NCBI GenBank assembly: GCA_963575745.1
Contig: CAUYUJ010018550.1
Coordinates: 113,305 to 177,304, forward strand
DNA: 64,000 nt
Direction of reading: 5' to 3'
Source: Prorocentrum cordatum
Taxonomy: Eukaryota > Sar > Dinophyceae > Prorocentrales > Prorocentraceae
Shown here: positions 49,226 through 59,848 of the stretch, one piece after another
How the letters are laid out: each line of letters begins with the position of its first letter
Position numbering within the stretch: the first letter of the stretch is position 1
Notes under the pieces: generated by a model
Databases searched by the model: none
Told to the model about the DNA's origin: nothing
The model's input: only the letters and a program-made list of their open reading frames with translations
Position numbers and translations under genes: made by a program

Positions 49226-52200
49226 ATGGTGGCTCGGGCTGGCGCTGAGCTTGGCGCTGAGCCCTGCGCCGGCGAGGGGGGCGACACGGCGCCGCCTTCG
49301 CCGTCGCCTTTCCCGCCGCCGCTCGCGGTCGAGCGCGCGCGGGGAGTGCGGCCTGCCAATCGGGGGGCCGCTCGCCGGAGGGCCAGGCGTGAGCGCGCCG
49401 AGACGCTGGTGGCCGACGCCGTCGCCTCGCTCAACGCGCTCGCCGACTCGAGGGCGGGCCAGGGGGTGCGGATCGCATTTCCCCGCCGCTTTCCTGGGCA
49501 TGAGCTGTCGGATTGCCAACGGTCCATGCTCGCCAACATTGCCAGGATGGTCAAGCTCTTCGACCCGCCGATCCCGAACTCCTCCTTCGAGGGAGGCGCT
49601 TTGGCTGAGTTGGTGCGGTCTTCATCGATCTACGATGTGGAGGACACGTCGACCTCTGCGAGGTACGCCCCGAGCAAGCTCAAGGTTCTCGAAGGTCGCA
49701 CGCGGCCCATCGACGCCAGGGAGCTCGTCGGTGACTACGCGCGGGAGCACCTCGACAACCCGAACTCCAAGATCGTCCTCGACGCCGCCGCCAGAGCTGC
49801 GATCACCGAGCCGATCCAGCCACGCTGGGACCCCTCTCTTCGACAGCCGGGCCCGCGCCGACGTGACCTCATTCGACGACTCGATGCCGTTGGGCTCATC
49901 GCCTACAGACGGCGTCGGCTCGGGCGCGTGGGCATGTTCTTTGTCAAGAAGAAACAGAAGGACGCGATCCGCCTCGTGTTGGACGCCAGACCAGTTAACG
50001 AGCTCCACAAGAGGCCGCCGAAGTCCCGTCTGGCTACTCCTGGGGCTCGCAGCTGCCTTAACCTCAGTGACCAGTGGTTCGCACTATGTGCCGAGGACTC
50101 TTCCGAGCTTGGGGCCCCCCCCCGGTCAGGTGGCGCCCTCGGAAAGGAGGGTGGCGAGGTCTGTATCTCGGCGGCCGGGGTCGACCTCAAGGACGGGTTC
50201 TACCAGTTCGGGCTTCCCTCCATGGCGTCGCGGTTCTGCCTGGGCGAGATCCACGCCGCAAGGGGGCTCAACGTCACGGCTGTGCACGACGAGGGCGCCG
50301 CGAGGATGGAGCCCGTCAGCCCTGACGACCAGTTGTGGGCCTGCTTCGGCGGGCTCGCCATGGGCTGGTCTTGGGCGCTCTTCTTCTGCCACGGCGCGCC
50401 GGAGGAGGCTGGGCGCCGAGCAACGTGCAAGGTCGGGCGCGGCGGCGAGCCGCTGGCCGACTGGCGCCCGCTCCACGAGGCGCTCTCGGAGGAGCTGCAC
50501 GCCATGGGCTTCGTCACTCACGAGAACGTCGACCCGACTACGGAGCTGGAGCTGGTGGGCAGGCGGATCGTGGGAACGAGACGGCCACTCGCTCCCAGGT
50601 CTTCGCGCATGTGGCGGCTGCGGCACGCCCTCCGCGAGCTCGAGTTCACCAAAGGCTCCGCCCCGGGCATCGTCAGGCGGGTGGTTGGACACATCGTCGA
50701 CCACTTCTCGACCAGGCGGGAGCTGCTCTCGACCCTGCAGTACCTGTGCCCGTTCATCGGGGACGGCCGCGGAGAGCGGAGGGAGTTTGACGCCAACGTG
50801 CTCGCCGAGGTCAGGCTCATCAGGGGCCTCCTGCCTCTCGCCGTCTCGGACCTCGGGCGCCCCATCGCGGAGCACGTCTACTGCAGCGACTCCAGCTCGC
50901 ACGCGTACGCCGTCCACATCGCGAGGGCGACGCCTCGGGAGCCATGGGCTGCGGCCATCTACCGCGAGCGCTGGAGGTTCAGGGAGCTGGAGAACGAGCA
51001 CGAGGACGACTGCGGTGCCGGTGCCCTGCCCGACGGGACCCACGAGCTGGAGACGGGCGGGGAGACGTTCAGCGCCTGGGCCGCCCGCGAGGTGGATCAG
51101 GAGCTGGGTCGGCTGCGGGAGTCGCGTGTCGCCGTCATCCCGAGTGAGTCGCAGCTGGACGATGTCGTGGAGGTTGTTGGCCTGGTGCCTGCTCTCGGCC
51201 ACGAGTGGGATCGCCCCGAGCGCTGGAGATGCATCCGAGCTGGGAGCTGGAAGCGCCCTGATAATATCCACAACCTGGAAGCCCGCGCTGCGCTCATGGG
51301 CCTCGCCGACCACTGCAGCGACAGTGCCAGCCACGACGCCGCGCTGCTCTCCTTCGGGGACAACATGTCTGAGATCCTCGCCTGCGATCGCGGACGAGCT
51401 CGAGCCTGGGAGCTGCTGGCGCTGCCCCGACGGGGAACCGCATGGCAGATCGCTGCCAACGCGCGGTGGGCGCGGAGGCGCATCCGCACCGACCGCAACC
51501 CCTCGGACTTCGCCTCCAGGTTGCGGTGGCGCGGGGCTGGTCAGAGCGCGCAGGGCCGGGCTGCCGAACTTCGAGACGCTGGCCGCCTGGGCCGCCCGCT
51601 CGGCCGCGCCGAGAAGCCCCCGACGACCGCCGAGCCGCTCTCAGCCGCCGCTCGCCGATGGCGGCTCGCCGAGGGGCCCTGCGAGGACCGCGGTGACTTT
51701 CTGGATCCCGTTCGGAGCAGGGAAAGGTCACCGACCCCTCGGGCGCCAGAGGCGGGCGAAGAGGCCGTGCGTGACAGCCCGCCGCTGCTCGCCGAGGGGC
51801 CTTGCGAGGACCGCGGTGACCTTCTGGATCCCGTTCGGAGTAGGGAAAGGTCACCGACCCCTCGGGCGACAGAGGCGGGCGAAGAGGCCGTGCGTGACAG
51901 CCCGCCGCTGGCCGCGGCGGGGAGCGCTGCTCGTCGCCTTCGGCACCGCGGGCTCAGACAGCGTGGTGAGGTGTACTTCCTCGGGCTCTTCGCTGGGTGC
52001 TGCCGCCTCACCGCGGGCGCCCTGGCCGGCGGGCTTCGCTGTGCTGCTCCAGTCGATCGCATCAACGCAGAGTACTTCGACGCCACCAGGGCCCCAGTCG
52101 CGGACGCCATCGTGCAGTGGATCCTGTGCGGCTCGATCCGGGCCGTCGCCCTGGGGGGCCCCTGCGCGCGCTGGAGCGCTGCTCGGCGAGGTGGCGAGAT

Positions 52201-52545
52201 GGCGGACTCGGCCGCGTCGGCTTCCGGTCTCGCCTGCGCCAAGTTTTCGTGTCGAGTGGTGCGGGCCTGCCTTGACGCTGGCGCTCAGTTCGTCATCGAG
52301 AACCCTCGGTCGAGCCATCTCTGGAGCTGGCCACCGCTGGAGAGCCTGCTTAGGCGTGCTGCTGCCGTTCGCGTGGAGCTGGACATGCGCGCCCTCGGCG
52401 CAGCGTGGAAGAAGCCGACCCTGCTCGTGGGCAACCTGCAGGGCCTTGCGCGCATGGAGGCCAGGCGCCCGGGGCATGCGCGACATGTCGTGCTGCAAGG
52501 GTCGGTTCACCTCCCAGCCGCGGCGACGGCGCCGGCTCGCTGGCG
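49226..52545 (+). CDS. Retrotransposon polyprotein: reverse transcriptase, RNase H, methyltransferase-like domain
   Basis: ATG at 49226 (CACCATGG) starts a frame open for over 1,100 codons. Reverse transcriptase: AIRLVLDARPVN about residue 246, VDLKDGFYQFGLP about 318, MGWSWALFFCH about 378; the YxDN/YxDD motif expected next is absent. RNase H: VYCSDSSSHAYAVH about 550, NLEARAALMGLADHC about 681, FGDNMSEI about 710, RTDRNPSDFASR about 754. Two tandem 41-residue repeats (AEGPCEDRGDFLDPVRSRE...) span about 812-895. Methyltransferase-like: FLGLFAGCCRLTAGAL about 917, ALGGPCARWSAARRGG about 974, FVIENPRSSHLWSWP about 1024, resembling motifs I, IV (PC) and VI (EN) of C5 enzymes. Sense shifts frame near 52540 into the recombinase. 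It starts 14 bp after ORF2. Confidence 0.8.
51665..51910 (+). repeat. 123-bp tandem duplication in the polyprotein linker
   Basis: Two near-identical copies, 51665-51787 and 51788-51910, encode 41 residues each and keep the frame. They lie between the RNase H and methyltransferase-like domains. Confidence 0.95.
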
Positions 52546-53819
52546 GTGGAGGACGTCAGTTTTGCCGCCGCCTGGCGGGGGTGCTGCGGGATGCCGCTCC
52601 GCCCGCCGCTTGGAGGAAGGAGGGCGGGTCCCGCGTCGACCAGCGGTGGGAGGAGCACTTGGCAGCCTGCCTCGGCCAGAAGGTCAGTCACTTCGTCCAG
52701 GTGGAACCCCTCCCGACTAAGGCCACGCTCGGGTGGGAGTCGGCAGACGGGCACTGGGGCGGGCAGCCGCTCAAGTGGGGGCTGGGCGTCCTCGTTGACC
52801 GCCAGGGGCCTGGCCGACACCACGCTGAAGAGGGTCCTGGGTTTCTACGTCGCCTGGCGGTGGGCCCTACGACGCAGCAGCGCTATCGTCACTGCTACGC
52901 TGCCGTGGTCCGCTTCGCCCGCGCTGTTCCAGCCGTTGCCGACGTGGGGCAGTGGGGCAAGCTCTTCGTCGAGTACATGGAGTTCCTCTTCCTGGACGGC
53001 GCTGCAGTGAGCGCTGCCCGCCATGCCCTCTACGGCGCGGCCTGGACATTGGACCTTCCGATCAAGTCCCCCAGCTGCTGTGCTCTCGCCAAGGCCACGC
53101 TGCGCGCTTTCTCTCGAAGAGCGCCAGAGAAGTCACGGGGCCCACCGTGCGAGTAGATGCTCTGGCTGTTCGTCGATTTCTTCATCCAGCACGAGCTGCA
53201 CCTCGTCGGGTTCTTCGCCGTGCTGGCCTGGGGCTGCTACCTCAGGCCGTCCGAGGCGATCGAGCTCCGCAAGGAGGATCTGTGCCCGCCCGTGACGGGC
53301 GCCTCGATCCAGAAGTGGAGCATCACGGTGGCCCCCTCGACCAGAGACAAGCCCGCCAAGAACGGGCAGTTCGACGCGGGGGTGGTGGCTGCCTGGCAAG
53401 ATCGTCGCTGGATGGAGCCCCTGCTCAAGAGTGTCTTCGATCGGACGAGGCCAGGCGAGCTGCTGTTCAGAGGGCTCACGCTGGCTGTTGTCGAGAAGGC
53501 CTTCAACCAAGCCTCCGACCACCTGGGCTACAAGGTGGTGCCGCGCGGGATGAGGCGCGGTGGCCCGTCGCATGATGCGTTCAAGAACGGTGTTGGCCTG
53601 CCTGACATTCAGAGCCGGGGCCGCTGGATGTGTGCAGAAAATTGTCGGGTCTATATGAAGCCTGCGGCGCTGCTCCGAAGCATCCAGAAGGTCTCCCCTA
53701 GTCATGTGGCCCAAGCACAGAACCTCCGAAAAGATCTGCCTGGACGACTGCTGGCCTCACTCAACAAGGTCCTGCGCAATGAAATTTTGGCAAGTCGTGG
53801 CAAGCGAAAACGAGGATGA
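52546..53819 (+). CDS. Retrotransposon tyrosine recombinase domain (frameshift, in-frame TAG)
   Basis: After a frame change near 52540 the sense reads FCRRLAGVLRDAAPPAAWRK, RWEEHLAACLGQKVSHFVQV, FLRRLAVGPTTQQRYRHCYA and KLFVEYMEFLFLDGAAVSAA: a core-binding N-terminal part. TAG at 53154-53156 interrupts GPPCE and MLWLFVDFFIQHELH in one frame. The catalytic part follows: GCYLRPSEAIELRKEDL (first Arg), VVPRGMRRGGPSHDAFKNG (R of the HxxR region; no His is seen at the usual place), and IQSRGRWMCAENCRVYMKPA with the probable nucleophilic Tyr before MKPA. It ends RGKRKRG at TGA 53819, inside B1. Tyrosine recombinases insert DIRS-type elements without target duplication. The TAG and shift make this copy inactive as read. 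Confidence 0.8.
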
Positions 53820-53957
53820 GTTTTCGGAGTCTTCCTGGTGAGCAGCCTAGCGTATTCTCACCCCCTCAGGCACTTGACGCGTGCCATCGCGTCCGCGGCA
53901 GTCGGTTGTTCAAAACAGTGCCGGCTGGGGGGGGCACTTCTTCCGAGCGGGGATGTA
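53800..53957 (+). repeat. B1 repeat
   Basis: From GCAAGCGAAAACGAGGATG to CCGAGCGGGGATGTA; matches B2 with an extra 18 bp (CAGGCACTTGACGCGTGC). Its first 20 bases encode the end of the recombinase. Confidence 0.9.
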
Positions 53958-54009
53958 TGCATGTTGGTGCGTTATCTCGCTGTCGGTGTCCTCCATAGCC
54001 TTTTCGGCA
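53956..54009 (+). repeat. A2 repeat
   Basis: Identical to A1; abuts B1 directly, sharing a TA. Confidence 0.9.
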
Positions 54010-54112
54010 CCACCCGTCCCCCGTCCTCCTCCCCTCTCTTTTTCTTCTTTTCACATTCGTAGTTCTATGCAGTGTTGAGCGTGGCCCCTCCAGGGCGGCC
54101 AGCCTTTTCGGA

Positions 54113-54252
54113 GCAAGCGAAAAGGAGGATGAGTTTTCGGAGTCTTCCTGGTGAGCAGCCTAGCGTCTTCTCACCCCATCATCGCGTCCGCGGGAGTCGG
54201 TTGTTCAAAACAGTGCCGGCTGGGGGGGGCACTTTTTCCGAGCGGGGATGTA
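54113..54252 (+). repeat. B2 repeat, 3' end of the retrotransposon
   Basis: Matches B1 from GCAAGCGAAAA to GCGGGGATGTA. A 103-bp spacer with a pyrimidine-rich stretch separates it from A2. Confidence 0.9.
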
Positions 54253-54476
54253 AACATAAACCTGGCATCGCTCGGACGTGTGCATTTTTTCTCGGCGAGG
54301 ACCCTGGAGGAGCATCCTGGATCATCGAGCAAACAAAAGCACGCACGAAGCCGGAACATGCACAGGGAACGGCCGTCCGAGCGATGGCACGTAAAGGTAT
54401 ACCGTCGTCATGTGGCCCCACCCCACTTCAACTTCATGATTTCCTCTCCTCTCCCTCCGCATTCTTCTCGAAGGTT
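54253..54476. other. No gene seen
   Basis: Unique sequence, unremarkable composition. Confidence 0.4.
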
Positions 54477-54647
54477 GGGCGAGGGCTGCTAAAACCGTGG
54501 TTGCTAAAATGGCCCTCCCGGAAGTAAGAAACAACTTCCCGGAATGAGGCGCGGCACGCGAAACAGTCAACGGGCTTCTTCCGGGAAGGATGAAGACAGC
54601 TTCCCGGAGGTCGATTTTAGCAGCCACGGATTTGGCAGCCCTTGCCC
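54477..54647. mobile_element. MITE-like element a
   Basis: About 48-bp terminal inverted repeats: GGGCGAGGGCTGCTAAAACC on the left against the complement of the right end (GGGCAAGGGCTGCCAAATCC), both continuing GTGG(T/C)TGCTAAAAT. Total 171 bp with a further internal CTTCCCGGAA inverted pair; no coding capacity. No target duplication could be recognised. Confidence 0.75.
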
Positions 54648-54816
54648 GGCTTCCGATCTTCGTCCACGTGCTCCTCGTCTCCCTCCGCCTCGACGAGCGA
54701 CGAAAACGGCGCCGTGATCGGCAGACGCCGGCGAGTCCTGGAGGAACGGGGCGTCGGGCCGCGGGGCCATCAGAAACGGTGGTTGCAAACGGCGATGGCT
54801 CTCCGCAAGTATTCAA

Positions 54817-54963
54817 TCGGGCCTGTCCCTCTACAGGGGGAATATTCAAAAATTGGCAAAAATAATCCGGGGACATTTTTTTTACTATTTATGGGCATTT
54901 TGGGGGTATCTTTCGGTATCTTTACTTTTTCGCCCAAAATGCCCCTGTAGGGGGACAGGCCCG
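54817..54963. mobile_element. MITE-like element b
   Basis: 147 bp with 23-bp terminal inverted repeats, TCGGGCCTGTCCCTCTACAG and GGG, matching at 22 of 23 positions; an internal GGGCATTTTGGG/CCCAAAATGCCC pair extends the hairpin. AT-rich middle, no coding capacity. Confidence 0.85.
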
Positions 54964-55840
54964 ACTTAACACAAGTATCAACCTTCGGCGTGCTGGGCGG
55001 AGTGCTCTCGTCGGCGCTGGATCCCCAGAGCGCGACTCAGGCGCCGCTCGCGGCGCGTTTCGCGCACCGGAGGAGGCCGCGCGGTCCTCCACAGGTTTGG
55101 GTGCATGCCGTCTTTGTTCTTCTGGATGCCGCTGAAAGATCGCGGTGGGCGCTCTGTCCTCTGACGCCGGCCTCCCGAGGCCGCCCCGCAGCCATCACGA
55201 CACAACTCGGACAACAAGGGTTGCTTTTGGGAAGGGGTCGAGGGCTCCGGGTGACTGCGCCGTGAAGCATACAAACACTACATCGTGCCTCTTGTGTTCG
55301 TTCTTTTCTGCAGTCGGTCCTGCAACTATAGCAGTCGAGTCAAGGACAACCACGAGGGGCGCGTGGTGCACAAAGGACCTGCATGCGCAGGCAAAGTGTC
55401 AAAATTCTGGCGTCCTTCCTCATTCTCCGTCCCCCCTGCTCCCTCCTGTCATATTTATATTATCGTGTTCCGCTCAAGTTCCATGTGCAAGCGAACGCCC
55501 TCGTTCCCAGCGTCCGCAAGCCAGAGTGAGTTCACAATGGAGAAAGTTTTCTCGCAAAGCTTACGGAGCAACATGCGATATCGGCAATACCGGAAGTGTA
55601 TGGGACACATGCCAGTCCCAAGCATTCTGAGAGGGTGGGCCGGCGGGTAATCGAGCAGCTCAGAGAAGAGGGGGAGGAGGATCGCAAAATGGTGGTCGGC
55701 GAGGCCTGGCCGTTTGCGCGCTTGTCACTGCAGTCCATTCCCGTCCCCATCCCTCCTCGCCCCCCTCGTTCTGCGCCTCCTCGTCCTCCCGTTAACTTTC
55801 CTTTTTGGGGGGGGCTGGAAGCTGCTCAGCTACCCCCGAG
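54964..55840. other. No gene seen before the next USP39/Sad1 exon
   Basis: Mixed composition; several open frames but none recognised. Lies within the proposed 23.7-kb intron. The last 30 bases include a T and G run before a CCCCCGAG acceptor. Confidence 0.5.
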
Positions 55841-55915
55841 GAGAAGAAGGCGGACCCAGTGCTGAGCAGCCTCGCGGACCTGATGCGCAAGATGTACAAT
55901 CCCAGAAACTTCAAG
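55841..55915 (+). CDS. USP39: USP39/Sad1 homologue, exon b
   Basis: Twenty-five codons: EKKADPVLSSLADLMRK and MYNPRNFK. The LxxLMRKMYNPRNFK stretch is a close match to the (F/L)GELxRKxWNPRNFK region of USP39/Sad1, a part conserved from fungi to animals and plants. It is bounded by CCCCGAG at the left and by AAG then GCGGGC, a GC donor, at the right. Splicing to the acceptor CACAG at 61008 gives NFK then GLVSPHEFYQAIG in frame, exactly the family order. The protein is a spliceosomal tri-snRNP component in the nucleus, related to ubiquitin proteases but lacking their activity. If the GC donor were not used, the frame would run AGLSSEV and stop matching. Confidence 0.75.
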
Positions 55916-56009
55916 GCGGGCCTCAGCTCAGAGGTAGGAGGAGGAGGCGGAGGAGGAGGAGGCCCTTCCTCTTCCCTTCCCTCTCACAACTACTGCTCTG
56001 GATTAGGTG

Positions 56010-56218
56010 TGTGCATATATATATATATATATATGAAAGAGAGAGGTACCAGTGCGTCTATGCGTCTATGTAGCTGTAGGTGTATAGTTACATGTAGACG
56101 TAGATGTATGTGTGTGCCGATGTATGTATATCACATATGCTGTCTGTATACATGTGCGCTGCCACAGGACGAGCACACGTACACACATACACACATACAC
56201 ACATACACATATACACAC

Positions 56219-56267
<49 letters not shown>

Positions 56268-56287
56268 TGCACATACACATGCACATG

Positions 56288-56318
<31 letters not shown>

Positions 56319-56354
56319 TTGCATGCATACATACATACACACATGTATATGTAT

Positions 56355-56392
<38 letters not shown>

Positions 56393-56417
56393 TACGTATG
56401 TATATATGATATATATA

Positions 56418-56455
<38 letters not shown>

Positions 56456-56560
56456 GTATGTGTATGTGTACATATATACATATATATAGATACATCTATA
56501 TATCTATATATATATATATAGATAAAGATATAGACTATAGATAAGTATCGGCGCACCGGG
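56010..56560. repeat. Microsatellites (ACATAC)n and (TA)n
   Basis: ACACAT/ACATAC repeats at 56175-56345, then (TA)n-rich sequence to 56535. Low-complexity frames over it are artefacts. Confidence 0.95.
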
Positions 56561-56589
56561 CCCGGGGGCCGAGGGCCAGAACCTTCACC

Positions 56590-57230
56590 ACAAATGTGGG
56601 CACCGGGGCCCAGGCCTGCCTCTGGGAGGCCTAAAATCGCCCCGGGGAGCCCTCAGACAGCAATCCCGGCGGCCCCAGACGGTCTCGAGACACCCCCAAG
56701 ACGCCGTCCAGGGGTCTCTGGCGACGCACGATGCGTTTTAAATTGCCCGGGAGGCCCCCAAGACGCCCCAAGAGGCCTTTAAGATGCCGCCCAAGAGCGC
56801 CCCGAGAGGGCAAAATCGTTGATTTTCATTGTTTTGTCAAATGTTTTTTTGTATTCTTGCTGCTTCGTGTTTCCATCGCTAAAGCACCGCCCAAGAGGCT
56901 CCCAAAACCGCTCCAAGACGGCCCAAGAGGCCCCCTCGAGGGCCCCAAGACGGCCCAAGAGAGCCCCGAGACGGCCCCAGAGCCGCCCAAGACGGCGCAA
57001 GAGGGTCCCAAGAAGGCCCCAAGAGGGGCCCAAGTGAGGGAAAATTGAAAAGTCAAGCTCTCCGCCCAAGATGCCCCCAAGAGGCCCCCCAAGAGGCCCC
57101 CAGGAAGCCTCCAAGAGGCCCCACGAGGCCCCCAAGAGGCCCGAAAAGGCCCCAAAGAAGCCCCAAAGAGGCTTCAAGAGGCCCCAAGGCGGCGCCCAAA
57201 AGGCTTCAAAACTCGTTTTATGAGGCCCCC
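56590..57230. repeat. CCCCAAGAGGCC degenerate array
   Basis: Dozens of imperfect units (CCCAAGAGGCCCCAAGA) with a non-repeat core at 56815-56885 (AATCGTTGATTTTCATTG) that is the reverse complement of the core near 34780. Confidence 0.9.
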
Positions 57231-57234
57231 GGAT

Positions 57235-57263
57235 ACATCTATCTATATATCTATCTATCTATA

Positions 57264-57338
<75 letters not shown>

Positions 57339-57540
57339 ATATCTATATATCTATATATCTATATATCTATCTATCTATATATACATATATATCTATATAT
57401 CTATATAGATAGATCTATCTATCTATCTATCTATCTATCTATATATATATAAATATATATCTGTGCATACGTATATGTATACGCATACGTGTATATACAT
57501 ATAACTTCACACATATATATATATATATATATAGATCCCT
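57235..57540. repeat. (TATC)n microsatellite
   Basis: TATC repeats with TATATC interruptions to 57440, then TATA-rich sequence. Confidence 0.95.
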
Positions 57541-57699
57541 GGACCGATGCGGGGGGGGGTGGGGGGGGGGTCGACGCGCCATGGGGGTGTCGGGGCGCTT
57601 GGGACGCTTCCAGACCGCCCAAGGCAGCACCAACACAGATGGAAGGGCCGCGAGAGGCCTTCAGGAGGCCTACTATGCGAGAGGCCTCCAGGAGGCCTA

Positions 57700-57714
57700 C
57701 TATCGTGGAGTTAT
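57700..57714. repeat. Target-site duplication, left copy
   Basis: CTATCGTGGAGTTAT, identical to 59849-59863 on the other side of the LINE. Confidence 0.8.
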
Positions 57715-59848
57715 GCTGCTCCTTCTGCGCGTGAACCAGGCTGACTCTGGCCTTGGTCCACTCGAGCGGGAGCTAGAAGGCGCAGCGGCCTGCCAGAATG
57801 TTGTAGTACGGCTGCAGGATCTGCATTTTGTACCTGAGGATGCGAGAAGGAAGATGACGAATATGATGATGGTGTTCACCCCAATCAGCTTGAGAAACAC
57901 CCGCTGGAGGATCCCAGATTGCACGAAACCACCCATTGAGTAGTAAGGCTGCCCGCTCGCTGTCAGGCACCATATTTGGCAAAATGTGCGGGTGGATTCT
58001 TGTCCGGGCCCGCTGCTCTTGTGTGTTCTTGCACTCCCACAGGAGGTGTCGAGTGGTGGCTGGGACGCCACACTCCTCACAGTTATGAGGTACATCAGAA
58101 TGTATATGATGAAGGCGATCCGGGCTAGGTTTAGCCCCGACCGCACACCGCCATGCCCATGTGCGTTGCAACTTGGACTGCTTGTTGACGAAGTCCCGGA
58201 GTGTCTTGACATCCAGGCTCGGCAAGTCCACTGGCTCCTTGCGAACCGTGGTGGTGCTAGCGTCCCTCATCATGAAGCTGCGCCACGCCTCGCGGACGTA
58301 GTGTTCCAGCTTGCCCTTGGATAATCCGATGGGGAACGGTGCCCCTGCGAAGGTCGGCTCGTACGGGTCGTTGGTGGCGCAGTGCCAGCCCATGTCGTCG
58401 AAGACGGCGCGCATCCGGCCGATCCAATTCTCGAGGAGCGGCGGCCCCCTCTGCCATTGACCTCCACGCCCGGCGGACGAGCGGCTGGAGGGGGCCATTT
58501 CTGGTGCTTCGCAAGAGGCTGATGAAGCTGGAGAAAATGACGCCCATGGGCTCGATCTTCCAACCCTTGTCGAGGAGGCACCAGGCGGCGCCTCGGTGCC
58601 GCCAGGTGGCGTGCCTCTGCCTGGTGAAGAGGGCCTGCTCTACGCGGGTGCGCATGGCGCTGACGTCCGCTGCCTTCATGGAGCACCACGGCCCATCCCA
58701 GCGAAGGAGGCTCATGGTGGAGAGGACGATTCTGAAGACCAGGTTGATGGCCAGCTGGGCTCCTCCGCACACGCGGCGGATCTTGTCCAAGCGGTTGAAG
58801 AGCTCCTCCCTGCGCTGGGCAGCCCGGGGGGCCTCCGAAGGCGGAGCCGTGCCTGTGAGGTCAACGCGAACCCCGAGGAGGTCCAAGTGTCCCCGGAGAG
58901 GCTTGCCAGCCCTCTCGCGCTCCTTCAGGAGGTGCGGCGGCAGGTTGAAGCCAGCCCACTCCTCCTTGCTGGGGTCCTCCTTCTGGCCACTCGCGATGTC
59001 CAGCTCCTTGAGGGACCCCTCGATGGCGGCCACGGTGTCGATGTCCCTGGCGGTGAGGGTCCTGTCGTCCACGTACGTGCGGAACGAGAACGTATCTGGA
59101 TTGTGCAGGGCGGCCAGCCGGCGGGCATGGGCCCCGGCGTAGAGGGCGGCGCCCAGCGGCGACGCAGGGTACCCTTGCGGCATACCACGCTCTGAGCAGA
59201 TAGGATCTGAGGCGTACCCCCCGACCTTCACGACTGCGGAAGTGCCGACGGCCGACAAGAACAAGAAGCTGCTGTCCACTTCGTGCATGCCGAAGGCCAT
59301 CGCGAGGCGGTGGGCCAGCTCCGGTTGCAGCCTGGTAAAGCAGTTCGACAGGTCAGACTGCCGAGCAATGAATGGTGCGCCAGAAGCCCGGGCGGCCTCT
59401 ATCTCCATATCCATGTTCAGCAGGTTGTGGATCGCATTGGTGGGCTGTGCAGCTTCAGCCCAGCTTTTGTACCGTCCAATGATCACTTTCTGGAAAGCCC
59501 TGAAGACGGCGGCGCCGACTGTGATGGGCCGCAGGTCCTCTGTGAGTACGCCATCACGAACCTTGGGAATCATCGTGGTTAGGGCTGTGCGGAGGGCGTC
59601 GGGCCACTTGCCGCTGGCCCGGACGGCGTCCCCCAGGGCGCCGAGCGAGGCGATGGCATCCAGGGGTGCCATGGCGAGCAACCCCGCCTCGAGCGCCGCG
59701 GAGGAGCCCCAGGTCGTCGCCGAAGGCCCACTCCGCCGAGGGCGCCGGCAGAGCCTCGATCGAGCCGCGGACCATCTCGAAGTAGGTGTTCTGGCGCCAG
59801 TCGTCCAGCCTCTCGTGCTGCTTGGTGTTCTGGCGCCAGTCGTCCAGC
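57715..59848 (-). mobile_element. 5'-truncated LINE-type retrotransposon
   Basis: 2.1-kb insertion between two copies of CTATCGTGGAGTTAT. It encodes a minus-strand reverse transcriptase and C-terminal zinc knuckle but no endonuclease, and begins at its 5' end with two copies of TGTTCTGGCGCCAGTCGTCC (59787-59848). No poly(A) is seen at the 3' end (left side). The 15-bp duplication is what target-primed reverse transcription produces. Confidence 0.8.
57773..59790 (-). CDS. LINE reverse transcriptase with C-terminal zinc knuckle (frameshifted)
   Basis: Minus-strand frame: LTTMIPKVRDGVLTEDLRPI, TVGAAVFRAFQKVIIGRYKS, then reverse transcriptase motif A SDLSNCFTRLQPELAHRLA (near 59350), motif B SERGMPQGYPASPLGAALYA (near 59170), and motif C FRTYVDDRTLTARDI with YVDD (near 59075), followed by GHLDLLGVRVDL and a thumb-like helical region. 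Near 58440 the frame changes to ENWIGRMRAVFDDMGWHCAT, and CEECGVPATTRHLLWEC near 58050, a C-x2-C-x7-H-x4-C knuckle typical of LINE C-termini, ending YYNILAGRCAF. The catalytic YVDD is intact, unlike the split-repeat element. The N-terminal endonuclease is missing, so this copy is dead on arrival. It is antisense to the host gene. Confidence 0.8.

Larger units (their letters stand above)
47450..54252 (+). mobile_element. Tyrosine-recombinase retrotransposon with split direct repeats (Ngaro/PAT-like), decayed
   Basis: A1 (47450-47503) equals A2 (53956-54009) over 54 bp; B1 (53800-53957) and B2 (54113-54252) match over about 140 bp with one 18-bp gap. The order A1, coding, B1, A2, B2 is the split-direct-repeat layout of PAT and Ngaro elements. 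Coding runs on the plus strand: a membrane/Cys-Pro protein, a gag-like protein, and a polyprotein with reverse transcriptase, RNase H, methyltransferase-like and tyrosine recombinase domains. Several frameshifts and three or more internal stops make this copy non-autonomous. Confidence 0.85.

Noticed and set aside
49251-53156. 1,301-codon alternative frame overlapping the polyprotein
   Set aside because: Before about 52540 it is an Arg/Ser/Ala-rich shadow of the reverse transcriptase frame; only its last part is the recombinase sense frame.
55916-55945. Exon b extended through NFKAGLSSEV to a GT donor
   Set aside because: It would duplicate the SPHE position already encoded by exon c; the GC donor after AAG gives the family sequence in frame.
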